DNA of 64,000 nucleotides, taken from positions 1 through 64,000 of the forward strand of contig NZ_JONK01000029.1 of NCBI RefSeq assembly GCF_000711885.1. Reading direction: 5' to 3'. Made by a program: the position numbers and the translations under genes. Under the pieces are notes generated by a model, which was not told the DNA's origin, made no database searches, and worked only from the letters and a program-made list of their open reading frames with translations. Positions 1 through 10,362 of the stretch are shown piece by piece. Numbering within the stretch: position 1 is the stretch's first letter; each line of letters starts with the position of its first letter. This DNA comes from Chromobacterium haemolyticum DSM 19808 (GTDB lineage Bacteria; Pseudomonadota; Gammaproteobacteria; Burkholderiales; Chromobacteriaceae).

Positions 1-1
1 T

Positions 2-77
2 TGGTGGGCGTTGACGGAGTCGAACCGCCGACATTCTGCTTGTAAGGCAGACGCTCTACCAACTGAGCTAAACGCCC
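2..77 (-). tRNA. tRNA-Val (anticodon UAC)
   Basis: Read on the minus strand this is a complete 76-nt cloverleaf. The acceptor arm GGGCGTT pairs with AACGCCC. The anticodon stem TCTGC/GCAGA encloses the loop CTTACAA, so the anticodon is TAC (valine). The T loop is TTCGACT and a CCA tail is encoded. Its 3' end lies at the window edge, so any downstream tRNA or terminator is not visible. Confidence 0.95.
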
Positions 78-231
78 TGAATCTTTTTCGCTGCTGCGTT
101 TGCGTTTCAGCGAGGAGGCGAATTAAAACACAGGGTTTAAGCTTGCGCAAGTGGTCTGTCAGCAAATTTTTGCAAGTCACGGCAATTTCGAATAAAAGCT
201 CCAAAATTTAATGTTTTTGTCAGACAGAAAG

Positions 232-261
232 GTGACGCCGACTTTGCCGCTAAGGTATCAT
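232..261 (+). promoter_or_regulatory. candidate sigma70 promoter for accA
   Basis: GTGACG (232-237) is followed after 18 bases by TATCAT (256-261), a 5/6 match to the -10 consensus, placed 35 bases before the chosen accA start. The -35 match is only moderate. The rest of 78-295 is AT-richer intergenic DNA in which I see no gene. Confidence 0.3.
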
Positions 262-295
262 GCCGCCATTAGCTATTTATCGGATGATGTTAAGA

Positions 296-1261
296 ATGAA
301 GCCGACCTTTCTCGATTTTGAGCAGCCTATTGCCGAGCTCGAGAACAAAATAGAAGAACTTCGCTATGTCCAGGACGATTCGGTGCTGGATATCTCCGAG
401 GAGATCGCGCGCTTGCAGAAGAAGAGCCAGGACTTGACCAAGACGCTCTACGCCAAGCTGACGCCGTCTCAAATCGCCATGGTGGCGCGCCATCCGCAGC
501 GCCCTTACGCGCTCGACTATATAGAGAGTATTTTCACCGACTTCGAAGAGCTGCACGGCGACCGCGCGTTTGCCGACGATGCCGCCATCGTGGGCGGTCT
601 GGCGCGTTTCAACGGCCAGTCGGTGATGGTGATCGGCCAGCAGAAGGGCCGGGACACCAAGGAAAAGATCCGCCGCAATTTCGGCATGCCTCACCCGGAG
701 GGCTATCGAAAGGCCCTGCGTCTGATGAAGCTGGCCGAGAAGTTCGGCATCCCGGTAATCACCTTGGTGGACACTACCGGCGCGTGGCCCGGCATTGGCG
801 CGGAAGAGCGCGGCCAATCCGAAGCCATTGGCCGCAACCTCTATGAAATGACCCGCTTGCGCGTGCCCGTCATCGTCACGGTGATAGGCGAGGGCGGTTC
901 GGGCGGCGCTTTGGCCATCGCGGTGGGCGATTGCGTCAATATGCTGCAATACGCTACTTATTCGGTGATTTCGCCTGAAGGCTGCGCTTCCATCTTGTGG
1001 AAGACCGCCGAACGCGCGTCCGACGCCGCGGAGGCTCTGGGCATTACCGCGCCGCGCTTGAAGACCTTGGGTCTGATCGACCGCGTGGTCAACGAGCCCG
1101 TGGGCGGCGCGCATCGCGATCACGCTCAAATGATGGCGACGCTGAAGCGAGTGCTGCAGGAAGAGTTGAAAGACTTGACCAGCAAGCCGATCGACGAGTT
1201 GCTGAAAACCCGTTTCGACAGATTGATGAGTTATGGCCGCTTCAAGGAAGCCGCAGCCTGA
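296..1261 (+). CDS. accA: acetyl-CoA carboxylase carboxyltransferase subunit alpha
   Basis: Alpha subunit of the carboxyltransferase half of acetyl-CoA carboxylase, which with AccD moves the carboxyl group from biotin carrier protein to acetyl-CoA, giving malonyl-CoA for fatty-acid synthesis in the cytoplasm. The 321-residue protein has the family's N-terminal helical region ([18 protein letters not shown]), the crotonase-fold glycine motifs [15 protein letters not shown] and the [12 protein letters not shown] segment, and normal length. An in-frame ATG lies at 260, but family alignment favours the ATG at 296, whose Shine-Dalgarno is weak. The gene overlaps tilS by 29 bases, suggesting translational coupling. 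Confidence 0.96.
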   Translation: MKPTFLDFEQPIAELENKIEELRYVQDDSVLDISEEIARLQKKSQDLTKTLYAKLTPSQIAMVARHPQRPYALDYIESIFTDFEELHGDRAFADDAAIVGGLARFNGQSVMVIGQQKGRDTKEKIRRNFGMPHPEGYRKALRLMKLAEKFGIPVITLVDTTGAWPGIGAEERGQSEAIGRNLYEMTRLRVPVIVTVIGEGGSGGALAIAVGDCVNMLQYATYSVISPEGCASILWKTAERASDAAEALGITAPRLKTLGLIDRVVNEPVGGAHRDHAQMMATLKRVLQEELKDLTSKPIDELLKTRFDRLMSYGRFKEAAA

Positions 1262-2579
1262 CCCGCTCGAATCACTGTTAAGCCATTGGCCGGACGAATT
1301 GTCCGGCCAATGTGCTTTTGAGGTGGGCTTGAGCGGAGGCCTGGATTCGGTGGCGCTGCTGGCCTTGCTCTGCCGCGCGCGCGCGCGCCGTCCCGAGTTG
1401 GAGATCCGCGCGGTGCACGTGCACCATGGTTTGAGTCCAAACGCCGACGCCTGGGCCGAACATTGCCGCGTCTTGTGCGCGACATTGGACGCGCCTTTGC
1501 GGGTGGAGCGGGTGAGCGTGGTCTTGAGCGGCGGCGATAGCCTGGAGGCGGTGGCCCGCGAAGCGCGCTATCAAGCGTACCGGCGCTCCGCCGCCAGCGT
1601 GGTGGTCTTGGCGCATCATCTGGACGACCAGACGGAAACCGTGCTGCTGCAATTGCTGCGCGGCGGCGGCGCGCGCGCCTTGGCGGCGATGCCGGCCTTG
1701 CGCAAGCTGGAAGCGGAGGGCCCCTGGTTGTGGCGGCCCTTGCTGGGCTTGCGCAGGCGGCAGCTGGAGGACTTTGTCCGGGCTCAGGGCTTGAGCTGGG
1801 TTGAGGACGAAAGCAATCTGGACGAGCGCTGGCGGCGTAATTTTCTACGCCAGCGTTTGCTGCCGCAACTGGAGGCGGCGGTTCCGGATTATCGTCGTCA
1901 TCTGACGCGCTCGGCCGGCTTGCTGTCGGACGCCGCCGCTGTGTTGGACGAGGTGGCGGCGCAGGATCTGGCCGTTTGTCGCAATGACGGTGGTCTGGAT
2001 TTGATCCGCTGGCGCGCTTTGTCCGCGGCCAGGCAGCGCCAGACGCTGCTGGCCTGGTTGCGCGGTTTGGGTTGGCCGGCCCCGGAGCCGGATGCGCTGG
2101 CGGAGTTTCAGCGTCAGGCGCTGGAGGCCGGCGCCGGCAGTTGTCCGCGGCTGAGTCTGGCGCGGGGCTTGCTGTACCGTTACCGCGATGGACTGTTCGC
2201 CTTGTCGGCGCTGCCGGCTCCGGGAGCCGTGGCGCTTGGACCGGTGGACCCGACGACGGAGCGCGTGTCGGCGGAGTGGGGCGGGGCGCTGAGTTGGGAT
2301 TGGCGGTCGCGCGGCCTGTCGGCGGACACATTGGCGCGAGGCTTGATTCTGCGGCCGCGCGAGGGCGGAGAGCGCTTGATGTCGGGGGTTGGGCGCAAGC
2401 CTGTGAAGAGCTTTCTGCAGGAGGCCGGCATTGCGCCGCCCTTGCGCGAGCGCTGGCCGCTGCTGTGCGACGCCGCCGGGCATCTGCTGGCGCTGCCCGG
2501 CGTGGCGGTGGATTCTGACTTGGCCACCGAGCCGGGCTGGTGGCCGCAGTGGCGGCCGCTGCCCACGGCGCCGCGCTGA
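1233..2579 (+). CDS. tilS: tRNA(Ile)-lysidine synthetase
   Basis: Modifies the wobble cytidine of tRNA-Ile(CAU) to lysidine using ATP and lysine, so that the tRNA reads AUA. The PP-loop ATP-pyrophosphatase motif SGGLDSV sits at about residues 34-40, followed by [11 protein letters not shown] and [21 protein letters not shown], both typical of TilS. The C-terminal half holds the TilS substrate-recognition domain with [10 protein letters not shown] and KSFLQEAGI. At 448 residues it is close to the E. coli enzyme. The start lies inside accA in another frame, and an accA-tilS pair is common in Neisseriales and other betaproteobacteria. A terminator follows within 5 bases. Confidence 0.94.
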   Translation: MAASRKPQPDPLESLLSHWPDELSGQCAFEVGLSGGLDSVALLALLCRARARRPELEIRAVHVHHGLSPNADAWAEHCRVLCATLDAPLRVERVSVVLSGGDSLEAVAREARYQAYRRSAASVVVLAHHLDDQTETVLLQLLRGGGARALAAMPALRKLEAEGPWLWRPLLGLRRRQLEDFVRAQGLSWVEDESNLDERWRRNFLRQRLLPQLEAAVPDYRRHLTRSAGLLSDAAAVLDEVAAQDLAVCRNDGGLDLIRWRALSAARQRQTLLAWLRGLGWPAPEPDALAEFQRQALEAGAGSCPRLSLARGLLYRYRDGLFALSALPAPGAVALGPVDPTTERVSAEWGGALSWDWRSRGLSADTLARGLILRPREGGERLMSGVGRKPVKSFLQEAGIAPPLRERWPLLCDAAGHLLALPGVAVDSDLATEPGWWPQWRPLPTAPR

Positions 2580-2583
2580 TGCG

Positions 2584-2614
2584 AAAAACGCCCGTCGATT
2601 CGGCGGGCGTTTTT
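2584..2614 (+). terminator. intrinsic terminator of accA-tilS
   Basis: AAAAACGCCCG (2584-2594) pairs with CGGGCGTTTTT (2604-2614) across a 9-base loop, giving a GC stem with a T-run on the plus side. It lies directly after the tilS stop codon. The A-rich left arm means it could also work for minus-strand transcripts. Confidence 0.88.
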
Positions 2615-2617
2615 CAT

Positions 2618-2666
2618 TTGCAATGTCTTGTCCCGCGACGCGGGCCAGACTTTGAACAGGCTTTTA
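2618..2666 (-). repeat. end-fragment of stop-codon-linked repeat family (copy A)
   Basis: Read on the minus strand this begins with the TAA stop of lpxH and continues AAGCCTGTTCAAAGTCT, then GCGGGACAAGAC. It aligns with the left end of the full-length copy at 34786-34931, including the internal GACAAGAC block. Only one end is recognisable, so it is probably a decayed copy. Confidence 0.5.
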
Positions 2667-3380
2667 GGCGGCGCTCAGCGGCAGGCTGACGATGCCCTCA
2701 TCGTCCAGCCGCAGATAGCCGCCCTGACCGCCATGCCAATCCTGGATCACCCAGCGCTCGGACTCTCCATGCCGGTGGATTGCAGGGCGGTGGGTGTGGC
2801 CGTGGATCAGCGTTGGCCAGTCGTGCTCGGCCAGCAGCGCTTCGACGGCGTCGGCGGCGACGTCCGAAATCTCTGTCAGCCCGTTTTGCCGTTTGGCCAT
2901 TTCGCTTTGCTGGCGCGCTTGGCGTGCGATCGCGTGGCGCTCGGCCAGCGGCCGAGCCAGCATCGCCTGCTGCCACTGAGGGTTGCGGCTGACGGCCCGA
3001 AATTGCTGGTAGGCAGTGTCGCCGGTGCACAGCGCGTCGCCGTGGCTGAGCAGGCAGCGACGGCCATGGGCTTCAATCAAGGTGGGGTCGTTCAGCAGCC
3101 GCGCGCCGCTGCGTTGACAGAAGCCCTCGCCCAGCAGGAAGTCGCGGTTGCCATGCATCACATACAGCGGCGTGATGGCGGCGAAGGCGCGCATCGCGGC
3201 CAGCGGCGTTTCCAGAAACGGCGAATCGTCGTCGTCGCCCACCCAGTATTCGAACAGATCGCCCAGGATGTAGAGCGCGTCGATCCGGCCTTGCCAGGCT
3301 TGCAGCGTGTCCAAAAACAAGCGGTTCAGCGCCGGTGTGTCGTCCGCCAGGTGCAGGTCGGAAATGAAGTGAATGGCCAT
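2664..3380 (-). CDS. lpxH: UDP-2,3-diacylglucosamine diphosphatase
   Basis: Peripheral inner-membrane metallophosphoesterase of lipid A synthesis. It hydrolyses UDP-2,3-diacylglucosamine to lipid X and UMP. The Mn-binding motifs are present in order: ISDLHL near the N terminus, GDLFEYWVGDD, HGNRDFLLG, LSHGD and IHGHTHRP. Length is 238 residues from the ATG at 3378-3380, about the family size; a longer frame to 3458 would add an unrelated arginine/proline-rich leader and was not used. It follows ppiB on the same strand, separated by two GC hairpins, so the two may share a transcript. Confidence 0.95.
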   Translation of the reverse strand: MAIHFISDLHLADDTPALNRLFLDTLQAWQGRIDALYILGDLFEYWVGDDDDSPFLETPLAAMRAFAAITPLYVMHGNRDFLLGEGFCQRSGARLLNDPTLIEAHGRRCLLSHGDALCTGDTAYQQFRAVSRNPQWQQAMLARPLAERHAIARQARQQSEMAKRQNGLTEISDVAADAVEALLAEHDWPTLIHGHTHRPAIHRHGESERWVIQDWHGGQGGYLRLDDEGIVSLPLSAA

Positions 3381-3400
3381 GTCGCGTGCGGATGAGTTGA

Positions 3401-3446
3401 AGCCCGGCCGGGCGGCCGGGCTGGGAGCGCCGCGCGTTGCGCGGCG
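3401..3446. other. two tandem GC-rich hairpins between ppiB and lpxH
   Basis: AGCCCGGCC/GGCCGGGCT (3401-3422, loop GGGC) and CGCCGCGC/GCGCGGCG (3428-3446, loop GTT) stand side by side in the 74-base gap. Neither has a T-run, so they look like intercistronic stem-loops (mRNA processing or stabilisation) rather than terminators. A similar GGCAGGCC/GGCCTGCC hairpin lies at 3965-3987 between ppiA and ppiB. Confidence 0.5.
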
Positions 3447-3454
3447 TCTGCGAA

Positions 3455-3946
3455 TCAAATGATTTCGGCTTTCTCGATCACCACGGCTTCGGCCGGCACG
3501 TCCTGATGCGGGCCGCTGCGACCGGTGCGCACAGCCTTGATGCTGTCCACCACGTCCTGGCCTTCCACAACCTGGCCAAACACGGCGTAGCCCCAGCCTT
3601 GGGCGCTTTCCGATTTGAAATCCAGGAAGTCGTTGTCGGACACGTTAATGAAGAACTGGGCGGATGCCGAGTGCGGGTCCATGGTGCGGGCCATGGCCAC
3701 GGTGTAGGTCTTGTTGGACAGGCCGTTGTTGGCCTCGTTCTCGATCGGCGCGTTGGTCGGCTTTTGCGACATGTCGGCGGTGAAGCCGCCGCCCTGGATC
3801 ATGAAGCCGTTGATCACGCGGTGGAAGATGGTGCCGTCGTAATGGCCGCTCTTTACGTACTCTTCAAAGTTGGCGGCGGTTTTCGGGGCTTTGTCGGCGA
3901 ACAGTTCCAGTACGATGGCGCCGAAGTTGGTGGTCAGTTTGATCAT
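3455..3946 (-). CDS. ppiB: cytoplasmic cyclophilin-type peptidyl-prolyl cis-trans isomerase
   Basis: Catalyses proline cis-trans isomerisation during protein folding. The 163-residue protein lacks a signal peptide (starts [16 protein letters not shown]) and is a single cyclophilin domain with [16 protein letters not shown], carrying the catalytic Arg and Phe/Met/Gln residues, followed by [16 protein letters not shown] and [14 protein letters not shown] second cyclophilin with a signal peptide (4013-4570) is immediately upstream on the same strand and aligns along its length, indicating tandem duplication with division of labour between cytoplasm and periplasm. Confidence 0.95.
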   Translation of the reverse strand: MIKLTTNFGAIVLELFADKAPKTAANFEEYVKSGHYDGTIFHRVINGFMIQGGGFTADMSQKPTNAPIENEANNGLSNKTYTVAMARTMDPHSASAQFFINVSDNDFLDFKSESAQGWGYAVFGQVVEGQDVVDSIKAVRTGRSGPHQDVPAEAVVIEKAEII

Positions 3947-4012
3947 GGTGTTTCCTTGATGACGGGCAGGCCGGTTAGCGGCCTGCCGGTATGAAAGAGG
4001 TTGCGGAAAAGC

Positions 4013-4570
4013 TTAAGGCTTGATGGTGACTTTCTGAATCACAATAGGCTCGAACGGCACGTCGCTCATGCCGTTCATGCTGCCGGTGCGGGTCTTGGCG
4101 ATGCGGTTGACCACGTCCATGCCGCGGGTCACCTTGCCGAACACGGCATAGCCGGCGCCTTGGGGCGTCGGGGATTTGTAGTCGAGAAAGTCGTTGTTGG
4201 CCACGTTGATGAAGAACTGGGCGGTGGCGGAATTCGGGTCCGCGGTGCGGGCCATGGCGATGGTGCCAATGCCGTTCTTCAGGCCGTTGTTGGCCTCGTT
4301 GGCGATGGCGGCGCGGGTGGGTTTTTGATTCAGCTTAGTGTCGAAGCCGCCGCCCTGGATCATGAAGCCGTCAATCACGCGGTGGAACACGGTGCCGTTG
4401 TAGTGGCCGGCCTTGGCGTAGGCGACGAAGTTTTCCACGGTCTTGGGCGCTTTGGCCGAGTCCAGCGCAATCTCGATATTGCCCTTGTTCGTGATCATTT
4501 CCACTGTCGGCGAGGCCAGGGCCACGGCGGGCAGCGCGCTCAACGCCAGCATGCTCAGCATTCGTTTCAT
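4013..4570 (-). CDS. ppiA: periplasmic cyclophilin-type peptidyl-prolyl cis-trans isomerase
   Basis: Periplasmic folding catalyst. The N terminus [19 protein letters not shown] looks like a Sec signal peptide cut before SPTVEM. The cyclophilin domain follows, with [16 protein letters not shown] and [16 protein letters not shown], ending in [17 protein letters not shown]. The ATG at 4568-4570 is preferred because it places the signal peptide at the N terminus; a TTG five codons upstream is possible. Mature length is about 165 residues, standard for PpiA. It is adjacent to and co-directional with ppiB. Confidence 0.93.
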   Translation of the reverse strand: MKRMLSMLALSALPAVALASPTVEMITNKGNIEIALDSAKAPKTVENFVAYAKAGHYNGTVFHRVIDGFMIQGGGFDTKLNQKPTRAAIANEANNGLKNGIGTIAMARTADPNSATAQFFINVANNDFLDYKSPTPQGAGYAVFGKVTRGMDVVNRIAKTRTGSMNGMSDVPFEPIVIQKVTIKP

Positions 4571-4815
4571 GGTTGCTTTATTCAACAGGGTTATGAGGAG
4601 CCGCCAATATTAGCACAGCCTTTTGATTCAGCGCATGGCGCGGTCTGCTTATGCTTTTTGCGTGTTGTGGTCTTCTTGTTTTTTTAAAAAATAGTATTTA
4701 GACTCCACTCCCTAAAAATTGTGTGATCGCTATCTATTTAAATAGCATAACTTCCGCGCGCAAGCGCGGTTTCCATAACAAAGGCGGCAGCCGCCGCCGG
4801 GGTAGATATAAAAAA

Positions 4816-6117
4816 ATGAAAGCATTCGCACCTTCCTCCGTTCGCATTATTCCCGCGCTGGTGGCCGGCCTTCTGGCGGCCGCGCCGCTGGCTCACGCAG
4901 CCGGCTTCCAATTGTCCGAGCAGAGCGTGACAGGCTTGGGCCGCGCCCACGCCGGCGCCGGCATGGTGGGCGACGACTTGTCCGCCGTATTCTACAACCC
5001 GGCCGGCATGACCCTGCTTGAAGGCACACAGGTGCAAGGCGGTTTCACTTACGCTGAAATCGACGCGCCGTTTGAAGGCAAGGGCGGCTTCCCGGCCGCG
5101 CGCCAAGGCAGCGACAACGGCCGCGCCAAGGCCGAGGTGATCCCCAACGCTTATCTGGTGCATCAGTTGAACGACCGCGTCCGCCTGGGCCTGGGCATCA
5201 CCGTGCCCTTCGGTCTTGGCGCCAGCTATGGCGATAACTGGGTGGGCCGCAACCACGGCATTTCCAGTTCCATCATGACCGTGGACTTCAACCCGTCCTT
5301 TGCTTACAAACTGGACGACAAGTGGAGCTTCGGCGCCGGCGTGTCGGCTCAATACGCCAAGGCCGATCTGAAGCAGGGCGCGTTTTTCCAGGGCGCCACC
5401 GGCGAGATCGACGCCGACAGCTGGGCCTACGGTTACAACCTCGGCTTGATGTACGCGTTCAATCAGGACAACCGCGTTGGTCTGTCCTATCGCTCCAAGC
5501 TGAACCACAAGGCGCGCGGCGATTACAAAGCCAGTGGCTTCAACCAAGCCTCGCTGCCGGGTACTTCGATCCCGTTGCCGCAAAAGTTCCACATTGACGG
5601 CACCTACGCAGGCGGCGCCGACGTCACCACGCCGGAATCGCTGCTGCTGTCCGGCTTTAGCCGTCTGAACAGCAAATGGGCCTTGAGCGCCACCGCGCGC
5701 TGGACCAACTGGAGCCGCTTCGACCAACTGGTTATCAAGGGCAACCCGATAGCTGAGACCGTTATCGACAACCACTGGAAAGCCAGCTGGCTGTTCTCGG
5801 TGGGCGCCGACTACACCTTCAACGAGCAACTGACGCTGCGCAGCGGCGTGGGTTATGAAACCAGCCCGGTGCGCGACGCCAGCTATCGCAACCCGCTGAT
5901 TCCGGACACCGACCGCGTCTGGCTGAGCCTGGGCGCCAGCTATAAGGCCAGCAAGCAGCTGACCGTAGACGCCGGCTACACCTATCTGATGGGCGTGGGC
6001 GACCGCGACATCAACCATACCGCCGCGAGCCCGTTGGGCAACGGCGACACGCTGCAAGGCTCTTACAGCTCCATCCGCGGCCACCTGCTGGGCGTGCAGA
6101 TGCAGTACAAGTTCTAA
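4816..6117 (+). CDS. OmpP1/FadL-family outer-membrane transporter
   Basis: Probable outer-membrane channel for long-chain fatty acids or other hydrophobic compounds. A signal peptide ends at LAHAAG, and the mature protein begins GFQLSEQSVTGLGRAHAGAG followed by DDLSAVFYNPAGMTLL, the conserved N-terminal hatch sequence of the FadL family with its NPAG motif. The rest is a beta-barrel pattern ending in the aromatic C terminus QMQYKF. Length is 433 residues. The ATG at 4816 is chosen because the signal peptide starts there. The leader before it is AT-rich and contains a small CCGCGC/GCGCGG hairpin (4754-4769). Substrate cannot be told from sequence. Confidence 0.9.
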   Translation: MKAFAPSSVRIIPALVAGLLAAAPLAHAAGFQLSEQSVTGLGRAHAGAGMVGDDLSAVFYNPAGMTLLEGTQVQGGFTYAEIDAPFEGKGGFPAARQGSDNGRAKAEVIPNAYLVHQLNDRVRLGLGITVPFGLGASYGDNWVGRNHGISSSIMTVDFNPSFAYKLDDKWSFGAGVSAQYAKADLKQGAFFQGATGEIDADSWAYGYNLGLMYAFNQDNRVGLSYRSKLNHKARGDYKASGFNQASLPGTSIPLPQKFHIDGTYAGGADVTTPESLLLSGFSRLNSKWALSATARWTNWSRFDQLVIKGNPIAETVIDNHWKASWLFSVGADYTFNEQLTLRSGVGYETSPVRDASYRNPLIPDTDRVWLSLGASYKASKQLTVDAGYTYLMGVGDRDINHTAASPLGNGDTLQGSYSSIRGHLLGVQMQYKF

Positions 6118-6140
6118 TCCAAGAAAGCATGACTTTCCCG

Positions 6141-6171
6141 CCGCCGCCGGCTTCGCCCGCGGCGGTTTTTT
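6141..6171 (+). terminator. intrinsic terminator of the fadL-type gene
   Basis: CCGCCGC (6141-6147) pairs with GCGGCGG (6159-6165) and is followed by six T residues. It lies 24 bases after the stop codon at 6117. Confidence 0.82.
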
Positions 6172-6243
6172 CATGCACGGGGGTGCGGTTTGCCCAACGG
6201 CAGGCTAGAGTAGGGCGCTGTGCTTCATGGAGCGTCTCTCCTC

Positions 6244-8010
<1,767 letters not shown>

Positions 8011-8013
<3 letters not shown>

Positions 8014-8212
8014 GAATCTGTTTGATGCCTGCCGCGCTTGATGGAAGGCCGCACGGCGAGTACGGAGAACCTATTCAAAGCCTGCTGCGCTTCGTGGAGC
8101 GTTGCACGGTGAGTACAAGCTCACAATGCTCATTCACCCCTCGACCATTCCGCTTTCTCAACGGTTTTCGCCTTGTCTCGCTCTTGCTCTCTGGAGCGTA
8201 AACACGTTCTAA
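8011..8212 (+). repeat. stop-codon-linked repeat, enlarged copy (copy B)
   Basis: The repeat begins in the TGA of the ABC exporter (TGAGAATCTGTTTGA) and ends GGAGCGTAAACACGTTCTA. A second left end, GAGAACCTATTCAAAGCC, starts near 8066, so the first ~55 bases look like a duplicated left end. The core GTGGAGCGTTGCACGGTGAG matches 58720-58868 closely, as does CGGTTTTCGCCTTGTCTCGC. No coding capacity is evident. With 8213-8322 it fills the gap before the next gene. Confidence 0.75.
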
Positions 8213-8322
8213 AACCGCTGATGCGCCCAGATGGCGGAACGTGGCCGAGTTTGCGCTAGCGGGCATCGAGGCGGGCGGTGGTACACTGCCGGCCTCGCAA
8301 CTGAATCAAAAGGATGGCTATT

Positions 8323-8985
8323 GTGTCTGCCCACACTCCGGAAGCCCAAACCGCCCTGAACCCTACGCCGCTGCTGGCGCAAATATTGGCTGCTCACGGC
8401 TTGCCTTGTCAGGAAGCTAAGGGCTGGTTGTTGCCGCACGGCCAGTTGCCGGCTATCGGCGCTCATTGGACGCCGGGGGAGAACAATGGCCGGTTGGATG
8501 TCCACGTGCTGTTGGACAACGATATCCGCATGATGGAAAGCTTCGCGGGTCTGGGCGCTGGACAGGAAGGGCTGAACGACGCCCTGGAAAACTTCAGCGC
8601 CAACGTGCTGCATGTGCTGTTGGCCGGCCTATGGGGCATCGCCGACGAGGCCCAGGTCACTGAACGACGCTGGGAAATCGCCGGCCGAGAATATATGGCC
8701 TACATTGGCAACTTCGGTTTGCGCGGCGCCGCCGAGCGGCTGGAGCAGTCTTTGTTCGAGGCGCTGTTCCGCCAGGCAGCCACCGCGCTGCGAGCGGAAA
8801 CGCTGGGGGGCGACGCGCATTGGTCCCGGCTGTTCTTCTGCAATCTGAACGGCGAGTTCGTCTCCGAGGCGCTGTTGGACAATCAGCGCTGGGAAGCGGG
8901 CCTGAGTCTACTGGACGCGCTGCCGTGGCCGACGGCCCAGGGCTATTACAGTTTGCGCCACTTTATGCTGCTGCGCGCGGTGTGA
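8323..8985 (+). CDS. conserved-looking hypothetical protein
   Basis: A soluble protein of about 220 residues without signal peptide or membrane helix, which I do not recognise with confidence; its style resembles the DUF6348 group. Visible features are a central block DVHVLLDNDIRMMESFAGLG, then DALENFSANVLHVLLAGLWG, a conserved-looking WEIAGREYMAYIGNFG and a C-terminal W-rich segment. The GTG at 8323 is chosen because AGGA lies 8 bases upstream; the ATG at 8314 sits directly against that AGGA and is the alternative. Codon use is like its neighbours. It is isolated between two copies of the stop-codon-linked repeat. Confidence 0.7.
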   Translation: MSAHTPEAQTALNPTPLLAQILAAHGLPCQEAKGWLLPHGQLPAIGAHWTPGENNGRLDVHVLLDNDIRMMESFAGLGAGQEGLNDALENFSANVLHVLLAGLWGIADEAQVTERRWEIAGREYMAYIGNFGLRGAAERLEQSLFEALFRQAATALRAETLGGDAHWSRLFFCNLNGEFVSEALLDNQRWEAGLSLLDALPWPTAQGYYSLRHFMLLRAV

Positions 8986-8993
8986 GGCGGTTG

Positions 8994-9021
8994 TGGAGTG
9001 CAGATCGTGAACACGTTCTCA
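8994..9021 (-). repeat. terminal fragment of stop-codon-linked repeat (copy C)
   Basis: On the minus strand it reads TGA (the stop of the sigma54 activator) then GAACGTGTTCACGATCTGC, the complete left terminal repeat of the family. Nothing of the interior remains; the rest of the 33-base gap is unrelated. Confidence 0.65.
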
Positions 9022-10362
9022 GGCGCGGTAGCCATCCGGGTCTATGCCGTGCTTGGCGAACTTGTTGTACAGCGTCTTGCGCGGAATGCCCAGCAGTTCG
9101 GCCGCCTGCATCACTTGGCCCTGGGTGCGCAGCAGCGCCTGTTCGATCAATTGTTTCTCGTAGGCGTCCACCCTCGCGTCCAGCGCGCTGGGCGCGTAGG
9201 CCGCCGGTTCGCCGCCGTCCGGCGCCACGCCCAGCACATAGCGTTCCGCCGCGTTGCGCAGCTCGCGCACATTGCCCGGCCACGTCTGCGCCTGCAGGCG
9301 TCCCAATAAGGCTGGCGGCGTGTCCGGCGCCGGCCGGTTGAAGCGCGCCGCCGCTTGTTCCACAAACCACTGGAACAGGTCCGGAATGTCCTCGCGCCGC
9401 TCACGCAGCGGCGGCAGCCGCAGCGACACCACGTTGAGCCGGTAGTAAAGGTCTTCGCGGAAGCGCCGTTCCCGGCTGGCCAGGGCCAGATCGTCCTTGG
9501 TGGCGGCCACCACCCGGCAGTCCACCGGGATCAGGCTGTTGGAGCCCAGCCTTTCCACCACACGCTGTTGCAGCACCCGCAAGAGTTTCGCTTGCAGGGC
9601 CAGCGGCATGCCTTCGATTTCGTCGAGGAAGAGGGTGCCGCCGCTGGCGTACTCTATCTTGCCGATGCGGCGCTTGAGCGCGCCGGTGAAGGCCCCGGCC
9701 TCGTGGCCGAAAATCTCGCTCTCGAAAATGGATTCCGGCAGGCCGGCGCAGTTCAGCGGCACGAAATGACGCTCGCGGCGACGGCTCCAGGCGTGCAGCG
9801 CCTGCGCCACCATTTCTTTGCCGGTGCCGGTTTCGCCGTGAATCAGCACATCGGCGTCGGTGTCGGCGATATTGGCCAGCGTTTCGCGCAGCGCCTGCAT
9901 TGCCGGGCTGCGGCCTATCAACACCGGGCCGTTGCTGCGCGCCAGGCTGGCGCGCAGTTCTCGGTTTTCCAGCGTTAGCCGGCGTTTGTCCAGCGCGCGC
10001 TGCACTGTCTCGGTCAAGCGGCCCGGCGCATAGGGCTTCTCGATGAAGTCGTAGGCGCCGGCGCGGGTGGCCGACACCGCCATTGCGATGTCGCCGTGGC
10101 CGGTGACCAGGATGACCGGCAGTTCCCGGTCCAGGCTCAGCGCCTGCTCCATCAGTTCCAGGCCGCTGAGTCCCGGCAGGCGGACATCGCTGAGCAGCAC
10201 CGCGCGCTCGTCCCGCCTTAGCGCGGCCAGCGCGCTTTCGGCATCGGTGAAGGATTGCACCGGCAGGCCGGCCAGCTCCAGCGATTGCAGCGTGGCCATG
10301 CGCACGGCCGGGTCGTCTTCAACATAAATTACGCCCACGGGGGCGCTGAGGGTGGGCGTCAT
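9019..10362 (-). CDS. sigma54-dependent response regulator, DctD-like
   Basis: NtrC-class transcription activator. Residues 10-120 form a receiver domain with the phospho-acceptor in LLSDVRLPG (Asp59) and conserved Lys in FIEKPY. The AAA+ domain follows with Walker A GETGTGKE, the sigma54-contact loop GAFTGA and Walker B GGTLFLDEIEG. A Fis-type helix-turn-helix, AAELLGIPRKTLYNKF, ends the protein. Length of 447 residues and family style match DctD, the dicarboxylate-responsive activator of rhizobia. The ATG at 10360-10362 overlaps the kinase stop as ATGA, supporting this start and coupled translation. A near-consensus sigma54 promoter at 15109-15123 suggests it activates the linked ABC transporter operon. 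Confidence 0.9.
   Translation of the reverse strand: MTPTLSAPVGVIYVEDDPAVRMATLQSLELAGLPVQSFTDAESALAALRRDERAVLLSDVRLPGLSGLELMEQALSLDRELPVILVTGHGDIAMAVSATRAGAYDFIEKPYAPGRLTETVQRALDKRRLTLENRELRASLARSNGPVLIGRSPAMQALRETLANIADTDADVLIHGETGTGKEMVAQALHAWSRRRERHFVPLNCAGLPESIFESEIFGHEAGAFTGALKRRIGKIEYASGGTLFLDEIEGMPLALQAKLLRVLQQRVVERLGSNSLIPVDCRVVAATKDDLALASRERRFREDLYYRLNVVSLRLPPLRERREDIPDLFQWFVEQAAARFNRPAPDTPPALLGRLQAQTWPGNVRELRNAAERYVLGVAPDGGEPAAYAPSALDARVDAYEKQLIEQALLRTQGQVMQAAELLGIPRKTLYNKFAKHGIDPDGYRA

Noticed and set aside
4738-6174. 478-codon minus-strand open frame opposite the fadL-type gene
   Set aside because: Shadow of GC-rich codon bias: Gln/Val/Ala/His-rich with no domain, while the plus frame has signal peptide and FadL motifs.
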